Positions 56,202-64,000 of a stretch of 64,000 nt of DNA are shown here, piece by piece. The translations under genes and the position numbers were made by a program. The notes under the pieces were generated by a model, which saw nothing but the letters and a program-made list of their open reading frames with translations, had not been told where the DNA came from and made no database searches. This DNA is from Ornithinimicrobium tianjinense (GTDB taxonomy: Bacteria > Actinomycetota > Actinomycetes > Actinomycetales > Dermatophilaceae), in contig NZ_BMEM01000002.1 in assembly GCF_014636495.1 (NCBI RefSeq), forward strand, positions 310,001-374,000, in the 5' to 3' direction. The first letter of the stretch is position 1. Each line of letters opens with the position of its first letter.

Positions 56202-56230
56202 ACGGCCCGGCCCCCCTGGGGCCGGGCCGT
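56202..56230 (-). terminator. Hairpin between bmp and the importer ATPase gene
   Basis: Arms ACGGCCCGGCCCC (56202-56214) and GGGGCCGGGCCGT (56218-56230) are a perfect 13-bp stem with a 3-base loop, 44 bases after the bmp stop. It is followed on the minus strand by TTACG and no long U-run. A partial terminator here would keep the binding protein in excess over the membrane parts. Confidence 0.7.
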
Positions 56231-56274
56231 CATGCGGTGGGTCGCCGGATCGTCCGACGCCGGTCAGACGCGCG

Positions 56275-57396
56275 TCACGGCGCGTTCGGCGTCTCGATCT
56301 TCAGCTCGCCGGAGATGATCTGCTCCTTGTACTCGTCGAGCTTGGTCTGCAGCTCGGCGGGCACCTCGGCGCCGCGGACCTCGGCCAGGCCGACGCCGCC
56401 GTTCTCGAGGGTGCCGACGTAGGGCTCGTTGGTGAAGCCGCCCTCGACGGTCTGCGCGACGGTGTCCTGGACCGCCGCACCGATCTGCTTCATCACGGAG
56501 GTCAGCATGAGGTCCTTGTACTCAGCGGCCGTGAGGTAGCCGTCCGAGTCGACCCAGATCAGCTTCACGCCGTCGGCACCGGCAGCAGCGGCGGCGGCAC
56601 CCAGGCCGACCGGGCCGGCGACCGGCATGACGATGTCCGCGCCCTGGGCGATGAACTGCTCGGTCAGGGTCTGGCCCTGGCTCTGGTTCTCGAAGTCGCC
56701 GGAGAAGGCCCCCTCCTGCTTGTCCTTGTCCCAGCCGAGGAGTTTGACGTCGCTGCCGTTGTCCTCGTTGTACTTGGCGACGCCGTCGGCGAAGCCGTCC
56801 ATGAAGATCGAGACGGACGGGATCTGCATACCGCCGAAGGTCGCGACGGTGCCCGACTCGGTCATCCCGGCCGCCAGGTAACCGGCGAGGAAGCTGGCCT
56901 CGGCGGTGTTGAAGAGGATCGGCTTGGCGTTGTCCAGCTCGACCGGCTTGAACTCGGCATCGGAGAAGGCGGAGTCGATCAGCGCGAAGTTGCTGTCCGG
57001 GTTGCCCTCGGCCGCGGTCTGGATGGCGTCCTCGAGCAGGAAGCCGACACCGATGGTCAGGTTGCAGCCCTGGGAGACGAGGTTGTTGACGTTGGTGGCG
57101 TAGTCGGTGTCGGCCTGGGACTCGACCTCGACGGTCTCGATGCCCAGCTCGTCCTTGGCTGCGTCGAGACCCTCCTTGCCCGACTGGTTGAACGACTGGT
57201 CGTCGAAACCGCCGGAGTCGGAGACCATGCATGCCTTGAAGTCGCCGGCGGCCTCGCCGGTCGAGGTGCTGCCGGCGTCGGCGGTGCCACCGGCCGAGCC
57301 GGTCGAGCCGGTGTTGCTGTCCGGAGCCTGGCCGCAGCCGGCCAGCACCATGGTGGCGGCCGCACCGACGGCCGCGAGCTTCAGAACCCGACGCAC
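56275..57396 (-). CDS. bmpA: BMP family nucleoside-binding lipoprotein
   Basis: A 373-residue substrate-binding lipoprotein: signal peptide VRRVLKLAAVGAAATMVLAG and lipidated Cys21, a Ser/Thr/Gly linker, then the BMP domain (KACMVSDSGGFDDQSFNQSGKEGL is the N-terminal hallmark). DIVMPVAGPVGLGAAAAA and LIWVDSDGY are conserved further on. It captures purine/pyrimidine nucleosides outside the cell for the importer. GTG start at 57394-57396 is supported by AAGGAG 7 bases upstream (57403-57408, minus strand). Confidence 0.94.
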   Translation of the reverse strand: MRRVLKLAAVGAAATMVLAGCGQAPDSNTGSTGSAGGTADAGSTSTGEAAGDFKACMVSDSGGFDDQSFNQSGKEGLDAAKDELGIETVEVESQADTDYATNVNNLVSQGCNLTIGVGFLLEDAIQTAAEGNPDSNFALIDSAFSDAEFKPVELDNAKPILFNTAEASFLAGYLAAGMTESGTVATFGGMQIPSVSIFMDGFADGVAKYNEDNGSDVKLLGWDKDKQEGAFSGDFENQSQGQTLTEQFIAQGADIVMPVAGPVGLGAAAAAAGADGVKLIWVDSDGYLTAAEYKDLMLTSVMKQIGAAVQDTVAQTVEGGFTNEPYVGTLENGGVGLAEVRGAEVPAELQTKLDEYKEQIISGELKIETPNAP

Positions 57397-57402
57397 GGGG
57401 AA

Positions 57403-57440
57403 CTCCTTTGTGAGCAGGAAGGGTTGCCGCCCCGATCCTA
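57403..57440 (-). promoter_or_regulatory. bmpA ribosome-binding site and possible -10 box
   Basis: On the minus strand AAGGAG (57403-57408) lies 7 bases from the GTG start, the strongest Shine-Dalgarno I found in the window. A TAGGAT hexamer at 57435-57440 is a reasonable -10 box, giving a leader of about 30-35 bases. No convincing -35 is seen. Confidence 0.5.
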
Positions 57441-57485
57441 TCTCGGCTTCGCACATCCTTCGGGGAGGTGACCTCCTGTCGACGG

Positions 57486-57509
57486 AAAGGTGACGAATTC
57501 GTGACCTTT
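57486..57509. promoter_or_regulatory. 24-bp palindrome upstream of bmpA, probable operator
   Basis: Half-sites AAAGGTGACGAA and TTCGTGACCTTT form a 24-bp palindrome with one mismatched pair, AT-rich in the middle (GAATTC). It lies about 90-113 bases upstream of the bmpA start, in the spacer after the amidohydrolase gene and above the likely promoter. It fits a dimeric repressor or activator of the nucleoside import operon. Confidence 0.65.
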
Positions 57510-57514
57510 GCCGG

Positions 57515-58777
57515 TCAGACGTGCTCGTCGGCCCCGACCGAGGTGAACACGCTCGAGGCGAGGACCTTGGCCGCGATGGCCACCGCGCGCTCGTCCACCA
57601 CCAGGTCTCCCTGGTGCAGCTCGTAGGTGGGACCGCCGGGCGTGCGGGTACCGAGACGAGCCATCGCGCCCGGCACCTCGGTGAGGTACCAGCCCAGGTC
57701 CTCGCCACCCATGGACTGGCGCGCCGGCAGCACCGCCCCGGCCCCGAGGAGCGACATCGCGGCCCGGGACATCGCGACGACGGCCGCGTTGTCGTTGTCC
57801 ACCGGCGGCACACCGCGGGTGTGCAGGACGGTGGCGGTCACGCCGTAGGGCGCGACGACGGCGTGCACGATCTCCTCCACCAGCGGGGCCACGGAGTCCC
57901 AGGTCTCGGAGTCGAGCATGCGCACCGTCCCGATGCACTCGGCCTGGGTCGGGATGACGTTGGGCGCGGAGCCGGCCCGGACCACGCCCCACACGAGCGT
58001 GGTGCCGGACCGCGGGTCCAGCCGGCGCGACAGCACCGCCGGCACCTCCGTGACGACCTTCCCGAGGGCATACGTCAGGTCCTGGGTCAGGTGCGGGCGG
58101 GAGGTGTGGCCCCCGCGCCCGGTCAGCGTGACGTGCACGGAGTCGGAGGCGGCGGTGATCGGGCCGACCCGCAGACCGATCGTGCCCACGTCGATCGACG
58201 GGTCGCAGTGGAGGGCGTAGAGGCGGTCGACGCCGTCCAGACCACCGTGCTCCATCACCGCGTGCGCCCCGCCGGGGATCGTCTCCTCGGCGGGCTGGAA
58301 GAGCAGACGCACGGCGAGCCCCTGCGCGACCAGCTCCGGCTCCAGCGCCTTCAGGGCGAGCCCGGCACCCAGCAGACCGACCGTGTGCACGTCGTGACCG
58401 CAGGCGTGGCAGACGCCGAGCGTCCGGGACGCGAACGGCAGCCCGGTGACCTCCTCGAGCGGGAGCGCGTCCAGGTCGGCCCGCAGGGCGACGCGGAACC
58501 GCGGCTCGGGCGCGCCGAGGTCGGCGACCAGACCGGAGCCGGGCAGGGTGCGGTGCGCGATCCCGGCCGCGGTCAGGCGGTCGACGAGCATCGACGTGGT
58601 GCGCAGCTCGTGCCAGGAGAGCTCAGGATGCGCGTGGACCGCCTGACGCAGCTCCACCAGCTCCTCGGCCAGGGCGTCCACCTCGTGAGCCACGCGCTCC
58701 ACCATCGTGCGTGCGGGCGGGGCCTGGCCCCCAGCGGTGGCGGTGGGGCGAGGATGGTTGGCGGTGTCGATGGTCAC
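57515..58777 (-). CDS. M20 family amidohydrolase
   Basis: A 420-residue metallo-amidohydrolase of the M20/AmhX group (N-acyl-amino acid or indole-acetyl-amino acid hydrolases). Metal residues appear in RADLDALPLEE, CHACGHDVHT and FQPAEETIPGGA; the dimerisation domain has GRGGHTSRPHLTQD; the C-terminal metal His is in SMGGEDLGWYL. It starts at GTG 58775-58777 (VTIDTANHPRPT). Two such genes (amiA1/amiB1) flank deoD in M. tuberculosis, matching the neighbourhood here. The substrate is unknown. Confidence 0.9.
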   Translation of the reverse strand: MTIDTANHPRPTATAGGQAPPARTMVERVAHEVDALAEELVELRQAVHAHPELSWHELRTTSMLVDRLTAAGIAHRTLPGSGLVADLGAPEPRFRVALRADLDALPLEEVTGLPFASRTLGVCHACGHDVHTVGLLGAGLALKALEPELVAQGLAVRLLFQPAEETIPGGAHAVMEHGGLDGVDRLYALHCDPSIDVGTIGLRVGPITAASDSVHVTLTGRGGHTSRPHLTQDLTYALGKVVTEVPAVLSRRLDPRSGTTLVWGVVRAGSAPNVIPTQAECIGTVRMLDSETWDSVAPLVEEIVHAVVAPYGVTATVLHTRGVPPVDNDNAAVVAMSRAAMSLLGAGAVLPARQSMGGEDLGWYLTEVPGAMARLGTRTPGGPTYELHQGDLVVDERAVAIAAKVLASSVFTSVGADEHV

Positions 58778-58909
58778 GTCTTCTTCGCTACGGATCGGCG
58801 GTCATGGGTAGGCCGCGCCCGGATCAGGTCACTCCAGGTCGAGACAGGGCCCGGAACCCACGACGCGGCGCGGCGTTCGTCCCAGGGTACATCCGTGGCG
58901 GTACCCTCC

Positions 58910-60493
<1,584 letters not shown>

Positions 60494-60502
60494 GCCCGCA
60501 GA

Positions 60503-61615
60503 CTACCGCCGGGCGGTGGCCTCCACCGCGGCGCCCACCAGCCCCGGACCGGCGTAGACGAGCCCCGTGTAGAGCTGCACCAGGCTGGCGCCGGCGTCGA
60601 GCAGCGCCCGGGCGTCCTCGCCGCTCATGACCCCACCGACCCCGATGACCGGCAGGTCCGTGCGGGAGGCGACGTGGGCGACGACCTCGCGCGCCCGCAT
60701 CGTGAGCGGCGCCCCCGAGAGGCCGCCGGCCTCGCTCTGCGCCGTCAGCGCGTCGACGCGGTGCACCCCCTCGCGGGACAGCGTCGTGTTGGTCGCGATG
60801 ACGCCAGACACCCCGGCCCCGACGGCGACCTCCAGCGCCTCGTCGAGCGCGTGGTCGGTGAGGTCGGGGGCCAGCTTGACCAGCACGGGCGTCGCCCCCG
60901 CGGCCGTGACCACGGCGCCGAGCAGCTCGGCCAGCGGACCGGCGTCCTGCAGGGAGCGCAGCCCGGGGGTGTTGGGGCTGGAGACGTTGACCGCCAGGTA
61001 GTCCGCCAGACCCTCGAGCGCCGCGACCGACTCGAGGTAGTCCCCCACGGCATCCTCGACCGGCGTGACCTTGCTCTTGCCGATGCTCACGCCCACCGGG
61101 ATGCGGACGAGTCCCGCCTCACGCGCGGCCCGGAGGCGGTCGGCGAGGGCGTGGACCCCCTGGTTGTTGAAGCCCATGCGGTTGATGACGGCGCGGCTGC
61201 GCGGCAGCCGGACCAGGCGCGGGCGCGGGTTGCCCGGCTGGGGCCTGGCCGTGACCGTCCCCAGCTCGACGTGCCCGAAGCCGAGGGCTCCCCAGCTCGC
61301 GAGCCCACGGCCGTCCTTGTCCATGCCCGCGGCGAGACCCACGCGGTGCGGGAAGCGCAGCCCGAGCACCTCCACGGGGTCGGGCTCGACCGCCGGGCCC
61401 ACGGCATACCCGGCCAGGCTCGTGAGCGCGCGCGTCACCGGGACGCGTCCGAGCAGGTCGGCCGCGACCACGGTGCCGTGGTGCGCGGTCTCGGCGTCGA
61501 GGCGCCACAGGAGGGGGCGGGCGAGGCGCGCGTATGCCGCGTCGGCAGCCAGGCGGGCTACCCGCCTCGTCGCCGGTGCGGCTGGCCTGGGGGTGGGCGC
61601 GGGAGCGGACGTCAT
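60503..61615 (-). CDS. pyrD: Dihydroorotate dehydrogenase (quinone), class 2
   Basis: A 370-residue membrane-associated FMN enzyme of pyrimidine synthesis. It has the N-terminal amphipathic helix region of class 2 (about 25-45), then [50 protein letters not shown] (catalytic Ser), LVKLAPDL, and GGLSGAPL / [13 protein letters not shown] for FMN phosphate. It passes electrons to the quinone pool. Start ATG 61613-61615, divergent from the GDP-mannose gene. Confidence 0.94.
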   Translation of the reverse strand: MTSAPAPTPRPAAPATRRVARLAADAAYARLARPLLWRLDAETAHHGTVVAADLLGRVPVTRALTSLAGYAVGPAVEPDPVEVLGLRFPHRVGLAAGMDKDGRGLASWGALGFGHVELGTVTARPQPGNPRPRLVRLPRSRAVINRMGFNNQGVHALADRLRAAREAGLVRIPVGVSIGKSKVTPVEDAVGDYLESVAALEGLADYLAVNVSSPNTPGLRSLQDAGPLAELLGAVVTAAGATPVLVKLAPDLTDHALDEALEVAVGAGVSGVIATNTTLSREGVHRVDALTAQSEAGGLSGAPLTMRAREVVAHVASRTDLPVIGVGGVMSGEDARALLDAGASLVQLYTGLVYAGPGLVGAAVEATARR

Positions 61616-61650
61616 GGGTCAACCCTAAGAGGCTCCATACACTGAACCGC

Positions 61651-62757
61651 ATGCCTTCCGCAGAGCATGTCGTCGACGGGATCCCCGACCTCACCGCGGT
61701 GATCCCCGCCGGGGGGTCGGGAACGCGGCTGTGGCCGTTGTCGAGGGCCGGCTCCCCCAAGTTCCTCCACGACCTCACCGGCAGCGGACGGACCCTCCTC
61801 CAGGCCACCGTCGACCGCCTGCGCCCCCTCGTGGGCGACCGGGTGATGGTCGTCACCGGCCGACGGCACGCCGACGCCGTGCGCGCGCAGGTGCCGGAGC
61901 TGCGCGACCTGCTCGTCGAGCCGTCGGCCCGCGACTCGATGCCGGCGATCGGGCTGGCCGCCGCCGTGCTGGAACGGCGAGACCCCCAGGCGGTCCTCGC
62001 CTCCTTCGCCGCCGACCACGTCATCGGTGACCTCGACGTCTTTCACGACCGCGTGGGGCAGGCGGTGCGCGCCGCCCGCGAGGGGTGGCTGGTGACGCTC
62101 GGGATCAGCCCCACCCACCCGGCGACCGGCTTCGGCTACATCCGCGTCGGCCCCCGCCTGCAGACGGCCGACTCCCCCGACTCCCACCACGTCCGGGCGT
62201 TCGTCGAGAAGCCGGACGCGGAGCGGGCCCGCACCTACCTCGAGTCCGGCGACTACCTGTGGAACGCCGGCATGTTCGTCGTCCGCGCCACCGTCCTGCT
62301 GGAGCTGCTGGACCAGCAGCACCCCCGGATGGTCGAGGTGCTGCGCGAGATCGCCGCGGCGCCGGCGCGGCTCGAGGAGCTGTGGGGGACGCTGACCGCG
62401 GTGGCCATCGACCACGCCGTGGCCGAGCCCGCGGCCGCCGCGGGACGCGTGGCGGTCGTGAAGGCACCGTTCGACTGGGACGACGTCGGCGACTTCGCCT
62501 CTCTCGCAGATCTTCTGGAAGACTCCGCCGACGACCAGGGCCTCCGGGTCCTCGGGGACCCCGACAAGGTCGTCAACGTCGGCTCGACGGGTGTGGTGGT
62601 CGCGCGGTCCGGGAGGACCGTCGTCACGCTGGGCCTGGACGACGTCGTCGTGGTAGACACGGCCGACGCCCTGCTCGTCACCACGCGCGAGCGCGCGCAG
62701 GAGGTCAGGAACGTCGTGGCGCTGCTCCACGGCACGGGCAGGGAGGAGCTGACCTGA
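61651..62757 (+). CDS. manC: Mannose-1-phosphate guanylyltransferase
   Basis: A 368-residue sugar nucleotidyltransferase from ATG 61651 (MPSAEHVVDGIPDLTAVIPAGG). GGSGTRLWPLSR, SFAADHVIGD, ATGFGYI, FVEKPD and LWNAGMFVV are the GMP pyrophosphorylase blocks. It makes GDP-mannose from Man-1-P and GTP for envelope glycans and glycolipids, which suits the following GT4 gene. The C-terminal mannose-6-phosphate isomerase domain of some ManC proteins is absent. A short leader (TCCATACACTGAACCGC) precedes the start. Confidence 0.92.
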   Translation: MPSAEHVVDGIPDLTAVIPAGGSGTRLWPLSRAGSPKFLHDLTGSGRTLLQATVDRLRPLVGDRVMVVTGRRHADAVRAQVPELRDLLVEPSARDSMPAIGLAAAVLERRDPQAVLASFAADHVIGDLDVFHDRVGQAVRAAREGWLVTLGISPTHPATGFGYIRVGPRLQTADSPDSHHVRAFVEKPDAERARTYLESGDYLWNAGMFVVRATVLLELLDQQHPRMVEVLREIAAAPARLEELWGTLTAVAIDHAVAEPAAAAGRVAVVKAPFDWDDVGDFASLADLLEDSADDQGLRVLGDPDKVVNVGSTGVVVARSGRTVVTLGLDDVVVVDTADALLVTTRERAQEVRNVVALLHGTGREELT

Positions 62758-62903
62758 GCCATCCCCCAGGAGCGCACCGCGGGCGGCCGTCGTCGACGGG
62801 ACGTCTGCGCGATGCCATCGGTCATCCACTCGTCACCCGCCGATCACCCGACACACCCCCGGATGTCGCCGCCGACACACCGGCTCCCGCGAGGCTGGAG
62901 CAC

Positions 62904-64000
62904 GTGAGGGTCGCCATCGTCACCGAGTCCTTCCTGCCCGCGCTCAACGGCGTGACCACGAGCGTGTGCAAGGTGCTGGAGTCGCTGCGCGCCCAGGGCC
63001 ATGACGCACTGGTCATCGCCCCCGGCACCAGCCCGTGGAGCCCGACCATGACCCCGGAGCACTACGCAGGCTTCCCGGTGCACAGCGTGACGAGCGTGCC
63101 GGTGCGCCAGTTCCGGGTGGGCCTGCCCTCCTACGAGATCGAGACGGTGCTCCACCGCTTCCGGCCGGACGTCATGCACGTCGCCTCCCCCTTCGTGCTG
63201 GGGGTGCGGGGCCTGACCGCGGCGCGCGCGCTCGGCATACCGTCCGTGGCCATCTACCAGACGGACATGCCGTCCTACATCCGGCAGCACTCGGGGCCGG
63301 CCGGCGACCTGACGGCGCGGGCGGCCTGGCGCTGGATCCGGCGCATCCACCAGCAGGCAGACCTCACCCTCGCTCCCTCCAGCGCGGCGCTGCAGGACCT
63401 CGCCGCCCACGACGTCCCCCGGATCGCCCAGTGGGGCCGGGGCGTGGACTCCGACCTCTTCCACCCCGCCCGCCGCACGGACCCCGGCACCGCTGCGCTC
63501 CGGGCCCGGCTCGCCCCCCGCGGAGAGACGCTGCTGGGCTACGTGGGCCGGCTGGCCCCGGAGAAGGAGCTGCACCGACTCGTCGAGCTGGCCAGGGTGC
63601 CCGGCACCCGGCTCGTCCTCGTCGGCGAGGGTCCCAGCAGCGAGATGCTCGCCGCCAGCCTCCCCGGCGCCGTCTTCCTGGGTCGTCGCGAGGGCGAGGA
63701 CCTGGCCCGGGCGTATGCCGCTTTCGACGTCTTCGTGCACACCGGCACCCGCGAGACCTTCGGGCAGACCATCCAGGAGGCGGCCGCGGCCGGCCTCCCG
63801 GTGGTCGCGCCCGCGCGCGGCGGTCCGCTCGACCTCGTCGAGGTCGGGGTCACCGGCGACCTCTTCGACCCCGACCGGCCGGGCGACCTGGCCGCCAAGG
63901 TGGCGCCGCTCGTCGGCCCCGAGGCGGCCGAGCTGCGCGAGCGGATGGGGCTCGCGGCGCGCGACCGGGTGGTGACGCGCTCCTGGCCCGCGCTGGTCGA
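62904..64000 (+). CDS. GT4 family glycosyltransferase, probable GDP-mannose-dependent mannosyltransferase (5' part)
   Basis: From GTG 62904 (RVAIVTESFLPALNGVTTSV; GGAG at 62897-62900 upstream) an open frame runs without a stop off the right edge, giving 365 residues. The N-terminal GT-B domain has the donor/acceptor loop ESFLPALNGVT and PDVMHVASPFVLGVRG, and the C-terminal domain has VGRLAPEKEL, VFVHTGTRETFGQTIQEA (the EX7E-type block) and AARGGPLDLV-like APARGGPLDLV. This resembles the MgtA/PimB/PimC alpha-mannosyltransferases of actinobacteria. GDP-mannose from the preceding gene is the likely donor. The C-terminal end is missing. Confidence 0.9.
   Translation, partial: MRVAIVTESFLPALNGVTTSVCKVLESLRAQGHDALVIAPGTSPWSPTMTPEHYAGFPVHSVTSVPVRQFRVGLPSYEIETVLHRFRPDVMHVASPFVLGVRGLTAARALGIPSVAIYQTDMPSYIRQHSGPAGDLTARAAWRWIRRIHQQADLTLAPSSAALQDLAAHDVPRIAQWGRGVDSDLFHPARRTDPGTAALRARLAPRGETLLGYVGRLAPEKELHRLVELARVPGTRLVLVGEGPSSEMLAASLPGAVFLGRREGEDLARAYAAFDVFVHTGTRETFGQTIQEAAAAGLPVVAPARGGPLDLVEVGVTGDLFDPDRPGDLAAKVAPLVGPEAAELRERMGLAARDRVVTRSWPALV

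Overview
The window is very GC-rich chromosomal DNA from an actinobacterium. Gene content and order fit Actinomycetota (class II PNP, Lhr next to a two-residue-start Nei2, ClgR beside CinA and PgsA, RNase J, FtsK). A member of the Micrococcales such as the Intrasporangiaceae group is my best guess, but it rests on overall resemblance only. I recognised no rRNA, tRNA, CRISPR array or prophage. The one mobile element is a decayed IS5-type transposase.

Layout. 0-7.6 kb (+): Lhr helicase, a frameshifted EamA permease, an AhpD-like protein and Nei2 glycosylase. 7.6-18.1 kb (mostly -): ftsK-rimO-pgsA-cinA-clgR, RNase J, and a Nudix-DHFR fusion overlapping thyA. 18.1-25.5 kb: S9 peptidase, a GNAT/PIG-L fusion with a second GNAT, a ThrE exporter and a VWA lipoprotein. 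25.5-30.7 kb: acyl-CoA carboxylase beta subunit, acyl-CoA dehydrogenase, a divergent MerR regulator with a clear operator, and a biotin carboxylase/BCCP subunit, which looks like branched-chain acyl-CoA catabolism. 30.8-34.9 kb: LpdA-like flavoprotein, purine nucleoside phosphorylase and a phosphohexomutase-family enzyme. 34.9-35.5 kb: IS remnant. 36.9-46.3 kb: an envelope-type locus (GDPD-like membrane protein, DUF4129, DUF4350, MoxR, DUF58, SpoIIM, RDD) with a CDF transporter and adenine deaminase set into it. 46.3-57.4 kb: nucleoside salvage (add, deoC, deoA, cdd, and a BMP-ABC nucleoside importer). 57.5-64 kb: M20 amidohydrolase, methylmalonyl-CoA mutase-type large subunit, pyrD, mannose-1-phosphate guanylyltransferase and a GT4 glycosyltransferase running off the end.

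How it works together. The importer brings in nucleosides. Cdd, Add, PNP and DeoA release bases and (deoxy)ribose-1-phosphate. The phosphohexomutase-family protein probably supplies the phosphopentomutase step, and DeoC cleaves deoxyribose-5-phosphate. Part of this block recalls the Mycobacterium tuberculosis lpdA/deoD/pmmB/add/deoA/cdd neighbourhood.

The most unusual signal is at DNA level. The octamer GTATGCCG/CGGCATAC occurs 43 times by hand count, where about 2 would be expected for this composition. It appears equally on both strands, in all reading frames and in spacers, and it forces rare codons. A second DNA-level feature is a set of short tandem arrays built on GACCGGACAGGC, anchored at the stop codons of deoA, cdd and the gene at 50468.
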